This document shows positions 1 to 8,285 of a DNA stretch of 10,152 bases, piece by piece (position 1 is the stretch's first letter; every line of letters begins with the position of its first letter). Under the pieces are notes generated by a model. That model made no database searches. It was not told the origin of the DNA and worked only from the letters and a program-made list of their open reading frames with translations. Source of the DNA: Porogramme epimiltina (lineage: Eukaryota; Basidiomycota; Agaricomycetes; Polyporales; Polyporaceae); the NCBI GenBank assembly GCA_900155495.1, contig FTLJ01000874.1, positions 1 to 10,152 on the forward strand, given 5' to 3'. The translations under genes and the position numbers were made by a program.

Positions 1-70
1 ACACAGAGTCCAGGTGAGCAGAGTACGCTTTTTCATGTAGTAGCTTAGCAGCTTAACACAGAGTCCAGGT
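1..70. repeat. 15-bp direct repeat pair
   Basis: The 15-mer acacagagtccaggt occurs at 1-15 and again, identical, at 56-70, so the spacing is 55 bp. The left copy touches the window edge, so more copies may lie outside. The spacer contains the imperfect palindrome cttagcagcttaa. It could be a remnant of a short tandem repeat, or footprints flanking a small insertion. The sequence shows only the two identical copies. Confidence 0.6.
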
Positions 71-73
71 CTG

Positions 74-1064
74 TTGTATCAGAGCTCCAGCAAGCCCCTG
101 AGTTTGCGCATTTTACACATCGAGCTGTGGTCTACGATATACGGAAACTGGCAGGCCTACAAGCTCAATCAGGCAAGGCTACCAATAGACAAAGGCATTG
201 CAACCATCTTAGTGTGGCTCCCCGACTCTGCGCGAGTCTGTCCAGGCCTCAGACAGGAGTTAGAGTTGCTGGATGTCTTGCAGTTGAGGCAGGAGTGGGT
301 GTATGACGAGAACAAGGCCAAAGATTTGCGCTGCAAGTCCTCCAAAGGCAAGCCCCTTACACTGGTGGTGTGGGTCCGCTCCTCCACCAGTGTCTCGAAA
401 GGTGAATGCATCTGGACAATCCTCATCCCGTAGAGAGCCCATATGAGCCCAGTGCAAGCTGCCATATCCGGCTGTCACCTTGACATCCTCGAACAAGAAT
501 TGAAAGGCAAAAGGAGTGAAGTTGCAGTATTGTGAGGGAGGGGGACATCCTCCTGGCGTCGTGCGTGTCAGTATGTACAGCAGGGTATATAGAATGTAGC
601 ACATAATTTGTTCTCGGAACACCTTATACATGTATAGGTGGCTCATGAGCCTAATGGACTTGGTGGTCAGTGCCACAAAATGCCGTGGGCACTTGGGCAC
701 CCAGAGGGATGGGCGGGCACAGTGTAACGCGGCACCACCCCTCTTCTACGCGGGGGTGAGCTACCAGCCGGACAAGACAGGCTCAATATATCTGATAGTG
801 AGTTGGTTCACGAGTGCGCTACCCTGTGTGCGAGTCTTCACACTGATGTGTCATTCCAGTATACTATCCCAGAGACCAAGTGCCATTGTCTCCAGAATAG
901 GACACCATGAACTGTGCATGCACGCAGCCTACAGCAAAGAACCGGAGCAACGTAAACAGGAGGTACACGTGGTCGAGAAGGTGAAGGACAGAAAGGTCTG
1001 TGGCTGGTCGGATACAGTCAATGTGGTGAGTAGGCAAATCATACGAAAACATGCGTGTAGTTGA
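74..1064. other. Possible degraded coding region, family unknown
   Basis: Open frames of 98-146 codons overlap on both strands here: plus 74-433 and 630-1064, minus 169-465 and 260-700. None has a motif I recognise. The plus frame over 74-433 reads like ordinary globular protein, with a lysine/arginine-rich middle, and the plus frame over 630-1064 has a charged C-terminal third. No frame continues across the whole stretch and no convincing intron boundaries link them. It may be a decayed transposon or host gene joined to the 1182-1742 frame downstream. Alternatively the frames are chance openings in sequence of about 50% GC. Confidence 0.2.
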
Positions 1065-1181
1065 CGACGATTGTGATCTAGTGCACGATGGTCCCAAGCT
1101 CCCCGACAAAGGTTGCTCAACTCCCTTATGAGCTATGATAGGATGCTGACTATCACACCCTAGAAGCCTACACCTCACCCA

Positions 1182-1742
1182 ATGTCTAGAACAGAGCCAG
1201 TGGAAGCATTTGTGTCGTCCGTTGTGAAGGGAGATTACGAGCAGTTCGTCACTGGGTTCCCAGCTGGCAGCCATAGTGAGGCTTCCAGGGCCCTGAGCAG
1301 GAAAGCATGCACTGTCAGGTTTTGGGACACAGTGAGAGCTCTAGCATGGGGTTGCGATGATCATCTAATGATCTCTTTCCCATGCCCCAGCATCAACAGC
1401 AAAATCCATCGCTGGCCTGTCCAAAGTGCAGACAGGTGGGAACCTCGAGCAGTTCGAGTCATTCGCCAACACATGGTCGGCTGTAGCGTGTACGAGAATC
1501 CACGCATGCAGGTACACCGGATCAAGGTGTTGGAGAGCCTCATTGGTGACGTGGCCACTCTTCATGAGGCAGGCCGAAAGATGCTCCGAGACATCAAAGG
1601 AACTACTCTTGCGCCATCCACCGGGCAGCCAGCCAAGAAGATGCGTAGCCGATGGGTGTGCGCGATGTGCGGGCGGGATCTGCTAGAGGTGCGCCGCTTC
1701 TATAAGGGTTCAATGGTGATCTGGCGACTGACAGGATTGTAA
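1182..1742 (+). CDS. Hypothetical protein fragment (186 codons)
   Basis: This is the longest plus-strand open frame of the left part, starting at an ATG in a fungal-like context and ending at TAA. I do not recognise the product. Residues 110-140 look like a charged helix (VLESLIGDVATLHEAGRKML). It is followed by a basic linker and a short cysteine-containing segment, WVCAMCGRD, which carries a CxxC pair without visible partner cysteines. No signal peptide or membrane segment is evident. Two overlapping frames on the opposite strand and one in another plus frame look like shadows. It may be one exon or fragment of a longer decayed gene, since nothing upstream or downstream continues it. Whether it is expressed cannot be judged from this window. 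Confidence 0.25.
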   Translation: MSRTEPVEAFVSSVVKGDYEQFVTGFPAGSHSEASRALSRKACTVRFWDTVRALAWGCDDHLMISFPCPSINSKIHRWPVQSADRWEPRAVRVIRQHMVGCSVYENPRMQVHRIKVLESLIGDVATLHEAGRKMLRDIKGTTLAPSTGQPAKKMRSRWVCAMCGRDLLEVRRFYKGSMVIWRLTGL

Positions 1743-1845
1743 CATGGACAGAGCATTAACACAATGGTGCCAGAGGTAAACAACGAGAACTATAGCCAGA
1801 AGAGTCAACAAGTGATGTCACCCTGGTTGAGGGCACAGACAGAGT

Positions 1846-2340
1846 TTGCGGCAACGGACTTGCCCATATTGTGCATGGCGTGAGCAATGCCATACATGCA
1901 CTACACTAATTTTGCATTGCTTACAGGATAGCTATCATGAAGCCAATGAGGGCAAAGCCCGGCTATCCAATGTGAACTCATTTGTCGTCAGAGGTGCCAG
2001 TGGGTCCTATACTCATGTCATCACACTTATCCTTTGGCATGACATGAGTGGGCATGTATTGCATATGCAGACGGACCTCCTTGGCTTACCAGGAGGCGCA
2101 ACAACGCTTGGGCTTGGGCTTGATGGGCCTGTTGTCGCTAGTCACTCAAGCTGTCGTTCGCAGCTTGCACATGTTATGTGGGCAAGCCCTCTCTCGTTGG
2201 GAAGGCCTGCATGTCCGTCAGGCAGATTGAGAATGGGACACGCCTGTGTCGTTATATGCCTATGCTCTTATGTACTACATTGGTCGTTGGGAAATCTTTG
2301 AACACATCCACTATTACACCTGTAACCAGCTAGACAAATT
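1846..2340 (+). pseudogene. Possible protein-coding remnant, family unknown
   Basis: Two plus frames overlap, one at 1846-2301 and one at 2048-2230. The frame of 2048 is stopped by TGA at 2228-2230. It then stays open for 37 more codons and carries an aromatic-rich stretch (YAYALMYYIGRWEIFEHIHY), which looks more protein-like than random translation. This suggests a coding sequence with an in-frame nonsense change or a missed intron. I recognise no domain. A repeated gcttgg triplet at about 2106-2121 gives a short low-complexity tract. The direction matches the 1182-1742 frame, so both could belong to one worn gene. Chance openness remains possible. Confidence 0.22.
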
Positions 2341-3560
2341 GGCTTAGGAGAAGTGGGATCATACTACTATGGCAACAACCCTACTGAGCATGTAAAAGCA
2401 CTAGAGGCTTGACATGCAAAGCCAGGGATAAGAGCATCTTGTCCTCACCCTTGTGAAGTGTGAACAGCACATTATAGGCATTGAGTTTTGCACCAGGACA
2501 ACACTTGATTTGCACAACCTCTAGCATCAACTCTCAGGTGTTGTATGCAGATTTTGGATAATGTACATTTGTCTTATAAGTATTAACCTGTTCCATCCTT
2601 GCCTGTCTGCATATACACCACCTATGAGTGTTAGTAGTAGTGAGCAAAGCATGTACCAGAGCAAATGATCTGCCTTTGTCACATTTTGTACTCTTCCTCC
2701 ATATGGAGTCTTTCATTTTACGTTAGGAGTTAACAGTGAACTCACCTAGATATCAAGGGTACACACCAAGCTGGATTTGTCTGTCTTTGGGCCAGAATAT
2801 TTGTTTCCACTACTACCGACTGGCAATGTCTTGGAATCAGAGGTAGAGGTGATGGCAAAAAAGCAGTACTATCAATTGGTTGGCTCTCAAAGGGATTACA
2901 ATTAATGACTCAGGGCTTGGAATATGTTGTTGACACAACACATAGGGGTTTCAGATGTGGAAGAAGGGAAAGCTGGTGCCACTGCACAAACCGTTCACTG
3001 TGGTGCATGCACAAGCATGCAGACTGATTCACGCTGAGTTTGACACATGACAGATCATCATATTGGAGGTTGGTCTTGAGTCCATCAGCCCCCTGGGAAG
3101 CCCAGCATGCGCAATGTATGAGGTGCTCCTCATATTCTTCAAGCACCCTCCAGAAAGGCTACATTATGTCCGATTGATGTACAACCTTCACTCCTCAGAG
3201 GACACTGAAGAATACAAAGGCCAAATGGACTTCATGTTGAGCAAATTTGATGGGTGAGTGGTCATATGAACATTGGTGGGGTACATCATGCTGATGGCAT
3301 GTATAGGCCAGGACCTTGTGCACACTTTTGCATTTTCATCAGCACCTGGCGGTGAAGTCGCTTCAGTGGTGGTTTGGCATGTTCTGATTGAGTGTGGTAG
3401 GTTAAAGGTGATGCACACCTTTGCGTTTACCCAAGTGTATCTGCAGGGATCATTTCTCACATCCTTCTTTGCCAACTTGCAACACGGCACTACATTGAAC
3501 ATGCCCCATTGACCCAATGTGAAGCTTTGGACGATTGGGGGCCTTCTTGAGGAGGTTGGC
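2341..3560. other. CpG-poor stretch with no supported gene
   Basis: No gene can be supported here. The open frames are 60-79 codons long and lack recognisable domains. Only about six CpG dinucleotides are visible between 2341 and 3180, far below what the base composition would predict. A short internal repetition (gcacacttttgcatttt near 3319 and gcacacctttgcgttt near 3413) may reflect an old duplication. The frame over 3063-3257 ends at a GTGAGT-like donor and could be an old exon, but I do not recognise it. A 189-codon minus-strand frame over 3188-3757 is largely proline/serine-rich and probably reflects the purine bias of the other strand. Confidence 0.4.
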
Positions 3561-3696
3561 GAGCTGGGATGGCAGGGAGACAGGTGCGAGGGGTGAGCCA
3601 TAGGTGTGGGGACAGCGTCGGGGGCGACGGGCGGTGACAGCTGCAATGAGGGGCTAGAAGGGTGGGGAGCAGAGAAGGCGAGCTGAGGTGGCAGCG

Positions 3697-3863
3697 ACCC
3701 TAACCTAACCTTCACATAGTTGAAGGGCGGGAAAGAGGGCAAGGACGAGGACAGCAAGGAGGAGGAGGATGGCGAGGAGGGGGAGGATGGCGAGGAGGAT
3801 GAGGATGGCGAGGCAGCAGACGGCGAAGAAAGGCACGAAAGAGCGCAAGTCCGCAGGCACTAG
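3697..3863 (+). other. Candidate exon: splice acceptor plus acidic tract
   Basis: The sequence before 3720 has two overlapping ctaac branch-site-like motifs and then ttcacatag, a good fungal 3' splice site. The frame starting at 3720 is open for 47 codons to TAG at 3861-3863, with no ATG of its own. It encodes a lysine-rich then strongly acidic tract (KEGKDEDSKEEEDGEEGEDG and so on), ending in a basic HERAQVRRH. Acidic tails of this kind are common in nuclear and nucleolar proteins, but composition alone identifies no family. It could be the last exon of an upstream gene that I cannot trace. The purine-rich composition alone could also produce an open frame, so confidence is low. Confidence 0.25.
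3765..3818 (+). repeat. 18-bp tandem repeat, three copies
   Basis: Three consecutive 18-bp units begin with gaggatggcgagg at 3765, 3783 and 3801. The period is a multiple of three. In the open plus frame each unit encodes a six-residue block: EDGEEG, EDGEED, EDGEAA. The repeat sits inside the acidic candidate exon and keeps its frame, as expected for a coding minisatellite that expands by slippage. Confidence 0.7.
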
Positions 3864-4067
3864 ATCCAGAACTGGCCTGTGCACTTCCAGCACTTGTGCT
3901 CCATGGTGACTCATCTTCTCGCCCTCGTCGTCCCTCCCTTTGCTGCTTCCTTGCGTCGTCTCTGCTTCCCTCCTTGCAGCCGACATCCTGAAAACAATCT
4001 GAATCAACTGCTGCATCTTGTGCATACTCCTTTTCTAACAAATCTCATCATCATTTCTAGCCTCTAG

Positions 4068-5001
4068 AACGAACAAACCCTCGACCGTATCCTCGCCGAA
4101 GACGTCCCAGCTTTCATCAAAGTCAGCTTGGGCAAAGCTATGACAATTGCCACAAATTAGGTATGTTATTGCTTCATGCATTGTCTTCGATGATCTCACA
4201 CATCCCTGCCTATTGCATCACCCACGGGCAGCGACAATGCTTATGTACCTCCGCTACTATATCCTGCGTCCCCCGTGAGTCACGCATACCCTGTCCCTCC
4301 TGCCCGTCACGAGGCGGCCAGTACGGGCTTATAGGCATATCCTTGAGCCTGCTCAAGGGGAAGCCTCGAGGACATGCCTTCGTGGAGTATTCGAGTGAAG
4401 ACATGTGTCCTCTGCATGCTCACCTGGGTTCGATAACGCATGGCCTCACACCCGTGCCTCACAGCATAGCACTCCTACCGTCCATGTGCGGTCCAACCTG
4501 AGGGGGCTCTTCGGTACAACAAATGATAACTCGCATCACATACAACTATCTCCTTAGGACGCGGACCAAGCCCTCGTGTGCGCCAATGACAAATTCCTCC
4601 ACAGACGCAAGCTCATCGTCACCTCCGCAAACCAGGCCCCGCTCAACCCTGGGTCTGGGGTGGGTGCAAAGAGTCACCACGTGATGAATGAGGCCGGCAA
4701 ACCTACCACATAGCCTCCTCAAGAGTCTGATGTGTAAGTCCCCCACCGTCCCTTCGCCTCCATTATGCGTCCATCCGTATTGGGGGGGCATCAAATATCG
4801 CGCTGACTCATGCTATGTCTCATTGCGTAACAGGACCGATGCAAAGATCGCACACATGGAGGCGAAGCTCCAGCAGCTCGAGCACACCGGTGCGTTCACG
4901 TCGATGGCCGTGCCCTTGTCGTCCACAGGGTCGCCTGTAATCTTGATGCTGGGGCTTGGCCATCTGTCCCTTCCGCTGGAGCCGGTTGCAGTGGCTCAAA
5001 G
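4068..5001 (+). pseudogene. RBM18-like RRM RNA-binding protein gene, broken
   Basis: Exon pieces match the order of the RBM18 family, a nuclear/RNA-binding family with one RRM and a short C-terminal coiled coil. Exon B (about 4335-4402) encodes the RNP1 segment GKPRGHAFVEYSSED. Exon C (4558-4710) supplies the rest of the RRM, including ANDKFLHRRKLIVTSANQAP. Exon D (4834-5001) encodes RTDAKIAHMEAKLQQLE and then GHLSLPLEP, like the family's post-RRM helix and proline-rich tail. The region before intron 1 (4068-4160) retains NEQTLDR, then LSSKSAWAKL and CHKL in different frames, so its RNP2 region is frame-shifted. Other lesions are an intron donor starting AT instead of GT at 4403 and an in-frame TAG at 4711-4713. 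Candidate introns are 4161-4334, 4403-4557 and one ending at 4833 (100-102 bp). The family is assigned from memory of motifs. A fast-evolving gene with unusual splicing is the alternative. Confidence 0.7.
4403..4557 (+). other. Broken intron (AT..AG) within the RRM gene
   Basis: The protein match needs SSED (ending at 4402) joined to DADQAL (starting at 4558), both in phase 0. The acceptor is normal: a gataac branch-like site and tccttag. The donor reads atgtgt instead of gtgtgt. Using the nearby GT at 4405 shifts the frame and soon meets a stop. The preceding base is C, so an ancestral CG changing to CA would be a typical CpG-deamination event. Confidence 0.55.
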
Positions 5002-5160
5002 GTATGTAGATCTACGTCTGCACTACTACTAGTATACATGTGTATCCTCGTCTACGAATAACAATATTACCCTCGATATGTTAACATCTGTGTGTGTATG
5101 AGTACGTGTGTGCCTGCCCCAATATATAATATACCCAAAATGCAGTTCATATAGAGAAGT

Positions 5161-5190
5161 ATAGTGCATTGTAGGCTTATGGTGCACTAT
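5161..5190. repeat. Inverted repeat, 8-bp stem
   Basis: atagtgca at 5161-5168 pairs with tgcactat at 5183-5190 across a 14-base loop. It lies at the left edge of the GTGCTA-type repeat patch. Confidence 0.55.
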
Positions 5191-5219
5191 GTAAACAGCC
5201 ACCCAAAAAATATAGCCCT

Positions 5220-5400
5220 ATGATGTGCTATGTAGGAGCCCTCCGTGATTATAGGGTGCTATAGCGTACAATGAGGCACCCCAGCCGTGCTACAGGGTGC
5301 TACAGGGTGCTACATGGCCGCCTAGGTGCCCTCTGTTGTGTCTCAGAGTGGGGGGGTTGCAACAGTGCTACAGGTGCTATATAAACTATATTGTGCTACA
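5220..5400 (+). repeat. GTGCTAYAGG-type repeat cluster
   Basis: The decamer gtgctacagg occurs at 5287-5296, 5297-5306 and 5365-5374, with variants at 5225 (gtgctatgtagg), 5256 (gtgctatag), 5307 (gtgctacatgg), 5374 (gtgctat) and 5393 (gtgctaca). Two copies are exactly adjacent; the others are spread over about 180 bp. This is a small degenerate minisatellite-like patch. No coding frame fits it. Confidence 0.65.
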
Positions 5401-6000
5401 GTGGGGCGAGGATTTTTTCTGATGTGGTGAGGGCCGAGGTGGTGGTAGCCGCATTTGTCGAAGCCACGAGGGGGTATTCAGGCTCTAAGGACCAATGCAC
5501 ACCTTTACAATTAATGAGGTATGAAGTTAATCATTCTTTATGGACTGAGCTCCCTGCCAGACACGTGACACACTTCATCCGTCTACCGTGGGAAAATTTT
5601 CAATCTCAGCTTACCTTTCACTAGCACAGCCACATCAAACACTACAAAATTTGCTTACCTTTGGAACCCTATGCTCTGGTCAGGGTCCCCACCTAGGGTT
5701 ACACAAGTGCTGGGTTGACCTCATGCACTGCCACTTCCCTGCTGGGCACTACACCCTCTACACTGCTTATTAGGTCCTCCATGCCATGTTTAGGTGTCTG
5801 CTCACTGTTCACCAGTGTCTATTTGGTGTAGGTGGTTATACAATGCCCTATATGGCCTCTATATACATGCATTAATGCTCATTAGCTCCCACAGTGGTGC
5901 CTATGGGTGGCTGTGGGTCACCTCAAATGAGCTGCTCACTGTGTTTTGACCCTTGCTCACTATCTATGAGCGCCTAATATAGTCACAAGTGGCAACACTT
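5400..6000. other. No gene supported
   Basis: A 77-codon plus frame at 5391-5624 starts inside the repeat patch and shows no domain. A gcttacctt motif appears twice (near 5608 and 5653). There is no tRNA, no convincing pol III box pair and no long repeat that I can see. Confidence 0.4.
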
Positions 6001-6724
6001 GCAATATCAAGTAACTAGGGTGTAGTAAGCACCCAGAACACAAGAGAGCATGAAAAAGTGAAAATGTGGAGGGGCTGAATGGGATCCCAGATGTGGTTGT
6101 TAGAAGGGTATAGGCTGATTAGTTAAGGAGTTATAAGCCAAACAAGATTAGCATCAAATGCAGTGTATTTTGGTATTTAAATGGAGGCAAGATAGGAAAG
6201 AGGTAACTATTATACCCCAGTTAGATGGAGATAGTGATGTGTTAGCATGTGCAAAAGATTTGGAGTTAATAGCTATAGTAGTTCTTCTTATATCAGTCAA
6301 ACACTGGTTATTAAAACATGTGACTACAGCTTATAACATACATGTTTTCGGAATTATGACATATTGAGCAGAGATATATGGGACACATGACATAAGTGCT
6401 GAAAGCCACAATTAGGGGCTTCAATTTGAGCCCACTTCCATCTCATCTGGTGGTGTATTGAGGTTATAAAAAGGGAAACAAGTGTGTGTTATGAGAATGT
6501 GATTGAATTGCCTTGATTGGCAGACAATCAGTCACCTGTCACACAATATCACCAATTGTGATAGATTAGGCTATGGTGTGTGCAGTTTTGCCTCCCTCAA
6601 GGAGATGAATATATCATATGAAAGGGGCTGTAAAGGGCTTTCTAATGAGGGTATTTGCATAGCAATTGAGTAAGAATTAGTGTTATAATAATGTAAACAG
6701 TGTAGGAATACACACAGATTGGGA
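6001..6724. other. CpG desert, no gene supported
   Basis: Reading base by base I find a single CpG (near 6349) in this stretch. At about 40% GC, roughly 30 would be expected by chance. The only open frame of note, 6158-6367 (69 codons), is hydrophobic near its middle but has no recognisable domain. Small hairpins occur near 6513-6529 (tgattg/caatca) and 6543-6560 (cacaat/attgtg). The likely explanation is long-standing CpG methylation followed by deamination; methylation itself is not visible in sequence. Confidence 0.6.
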
Positions 6725-6801
6725 GATCGCGCTCGATCGGGAGTGCACAGCCACGCGCTAAGCGACGGGTAGCGAAGCGCTAAACGAGCGCTTCAGAACG
6801 C
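6725..6801. other. CpG-dense, hairpin-forming patch
   Basis: About 13 CpG dinucleotides fall within 77 bp, directly next to the CpG-free stretch on its left. It contains gaagcgct at 6774-6781 paired with agcgcttc at 6787-6794 over a 5-base loop, and the further repetitions gcgctaagcg and gcgaagcgct. It borders the inverted copy of the ~58-bp dispersed motif, so it may be the outer end of that repeat element. Confidence 0.55.
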
Positions 6802-6847
6802 ACCCAGGATCATGTAATTTCATGGAGAACTCGCAAAGTTATAGCCC
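6791..6847 (-). repeat. Dispersed ~58-bp motif, copy 1 (inverted)
   Basis: Read on the minus strand it starts gggctataact, passes agttct and ends atgatcctgggtgcgtt. Against the copy at 7329-7386 it aligns without gaps at roughly 70% identity by eye. It lies in opposite orientation to copies 2 and 3. Confidence 0.6.
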
Positions 6848-7030
6848 AAATAGTGTTTCTTATTGCCAAACTAATAGAGTTTCAGATCTCAGATCAGTTG
6901 GGTGCAAAGACGAAATTCTTGTTGACGTCCCTACATGTCGACACGGAGTGTACCTGAAAGTGGAGCCAGGATAACAAAACCCGGTCCTAATAAAGCAATT
7001 CTATAATAAACAGCCAATAGAACGTGTTCT

Positions 7031-7088
7031 GGCTATAACTCAGTCATTTCTTTACCAAATAAGTTCGTTCTGGGCGCATTTTGGAGGG
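7031..7088 (+). repeat. Dispersed ~58-bp motif, copy 2
   Basis: It starts ggctataactcagtcattt, continues with accaaat and ends tgggcgcattttggag. It aligns to copy 3 without gaps at about 70% identity. With copy 1 it forms an imperfect inverted pair about 300 bp from outer end to outer end. Confidence 0.6.
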
Positions 7089-7328
7089 CTTGGCTAGCAC
7101 TATTTTTGGATCACATGATGTGGTAGGTTTAATTCTATGATATAGTGTTAATTCCCTTCTGAAGTACATTCCTCTTATAAATAATGCTATATAGGGCATG
7201 TCCTATACTGTTAGGGAGCTATTAGTCAGGAGAACCCAATGGGATTATCAGTATATTTGGGCGCTTATTTGCGACATAAGCGCTGATGCAGATGCCTTAT
7301 AAAGTGCAGCAACCAATAACTAATGTTT

Positions 7329-7386
7329 GAGCTATATCTCTGTCAGTTCTACACCAAATGCTATGATCTTGGGTGCATTTGGAAGG
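7329..7386 (+). repeat. Dispersed ~58-bp motif, copy 3
   Basis: It starts gagctatatctctgtcagtt, continues with acaccaaatgctatgat and ends cttgggtgcatttgg. I used this copy as the reference for aligning the others. It ends about 17 bp before the GC-rich left edge of the hAT-like relic. Confidence 0.6.
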
Positions 7387-7648
7387 GTGCATAGTGATGT
7401 GGAGGGCCGGGCTCAAAGCCCTCAGAGCCTGGGCTATGCGGCCCTAACAGGCCCAGCCCAGCCCGGCCCTAACAGGGGCTTGGTGGGGGCTCAGGGTTGA
7501 GCTCTTAATGTTCAGAAGCCCGAGCCTTTCCCCGTAGGCCCGGGCTTGGGGTGGCTGAGATCAGGGTGGTAGATCAGGGCTGGAGAGGAACTGTATAGCT
7601 CTTCCAGCCACTCTGATTGCTCTCAGAGGCTGTTGACGAAGATTATTG

Positions 7649-7666
7649 AGTTAGAGTTAGAGTTAG
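7649..7666 (+). repeat. Short ttagag tandem repeat
   Basis: About three tandem gagtta units lie just upstream of the ATG of the BED-finger gene. The unit resembles but does not equal the fungal telomere repeat, so I treat it as a simple repeat. Confidence 0.5.
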
Positions 7667-7690
7667 CTATCACGCCACAGACAACCAGGT

Positions 7691-8285
7691 ATGCCGGAAG
7701 CGATCGCACAAACTCTCCCTCAGGTGACCACCACTGACAATAGGGGTGATGTGAACCCTGCCCCCCAGCCTGCCCCTATTGGCCCTGCCGTCGGTGAGTA
7801 CCCCTGCTCCTTAAGTTGACTTTGATAACTCACACACTTCTCGGCCATAGGCTTGGGCAACAGGCTTCAGACACTGGGCCCATCTCACCAAGATCGCATA
7901 CGAGATATCCACTACTTTTTCACGGAGGTATTCGTGGAGAGAGAGCATTGTTACAGGGAGTGTCACATATGCTGGTAAGTTGTATTATGCTTTCATTTTT
8001 GATCATGTCTTTACCATGCTGCCATATTATGCTAGTTCCAAAGACCGTCCCTGCTGTGTCATTGCTGATATTTCAACACTTTACCATCATTTAATGTTAA
8101 AGCATGGGGTGTGTCTGAACGTCTCCCCTCATCCCAGTGCCATATCTCACTGTTCTGGCGTACACACAGGACAAATATGAAGTTTGATGCCGTTGCTTTG
8201 ATTTCGAGAGACCTGGAGGATACCATTAAGGAGGAACATCATTGCGTTCATACTGGTTCTCGTCCTGGGCAGGGTCATGGTCAGT
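7691..8285 (+). pseudogene. hAT transposase N-terminal fragment, BED zinc finger
   Basis: Three exons join in phase: 7691-7793, 7851-7974 and 8036-8120. The introns are 7794-7850 (gtgagt..catag, 57 bp) and 7975-8035 (gtaagt..gctag, 61 bp). The product starts MPEAIAQTLPQ and has a short proline-rich leader. It then reads RDIHYFFTEVFVEREHCYRE, followed by a CHIC pair and, about 20 residues later, STLYHHLMLKHG. This is the C-x2-C ... H-x(4-5)-H arrangement of BED fingers that bind transposon ends. A third intron (8121-8169, 49 bp) would continue into DKYEV and a TGA at 8185-8187, where related proteins usually have tryptophan. Past it the frame shifts, and LEDTIKEEHH is readable in another frame up to TAG at 8285. 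The gene is therefore truncated and inactive as a transposase, unless a short BED-only protein is made. Confidence 0.6.

Noticed and set aside
74..2340. KDZ, Plavaka or similar fungal transposase
   Set aside because: I looked for their characteristic motifs in the plus frames and found none I could defend, so I left the family open.
3697..3711. Telomere-like ccctaacctaacc
   Set aside because: Only about two units are present, with an imperfect period. It is better explained as splice branch-site sequence before the acceptor at 3719.
3188..3757. 189-codon minus-strand ORF, the longest in the window
   Set aside because: Most of it is proline/serine-rich translation of a purine-biased strand, no domain is visible, and it runs across the plus-strand acceptor and CpG-poor sequence. 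It is probably fortuitous.
3705..4041. Minus-strand ORFs with leucine-rich or HPPPPR repeats
   Set aside because: These are the reverse readings of the gaggatggcgagg tandem repeat and give low-complexity translations only.
4420..4440. tRNA B-box-like ggttcgataac
   Set aside because: The last positions do not fit the B box, there is no matching A box or cloverleaf, and it lies within the presumed intron of the RRM relic.
4890..4928. Possible 39-bp intron gtgcgt..ccacag in exon D
   Set aside because: It is very short for an intron, and its length is a multiple of three with an open frame, so reading through is simpler.
6158..6367. 69-codon ORF in the CpG-free stretch
   Set aside because: It is short, has no domain, and AT-rich sequence readily gives such frames.
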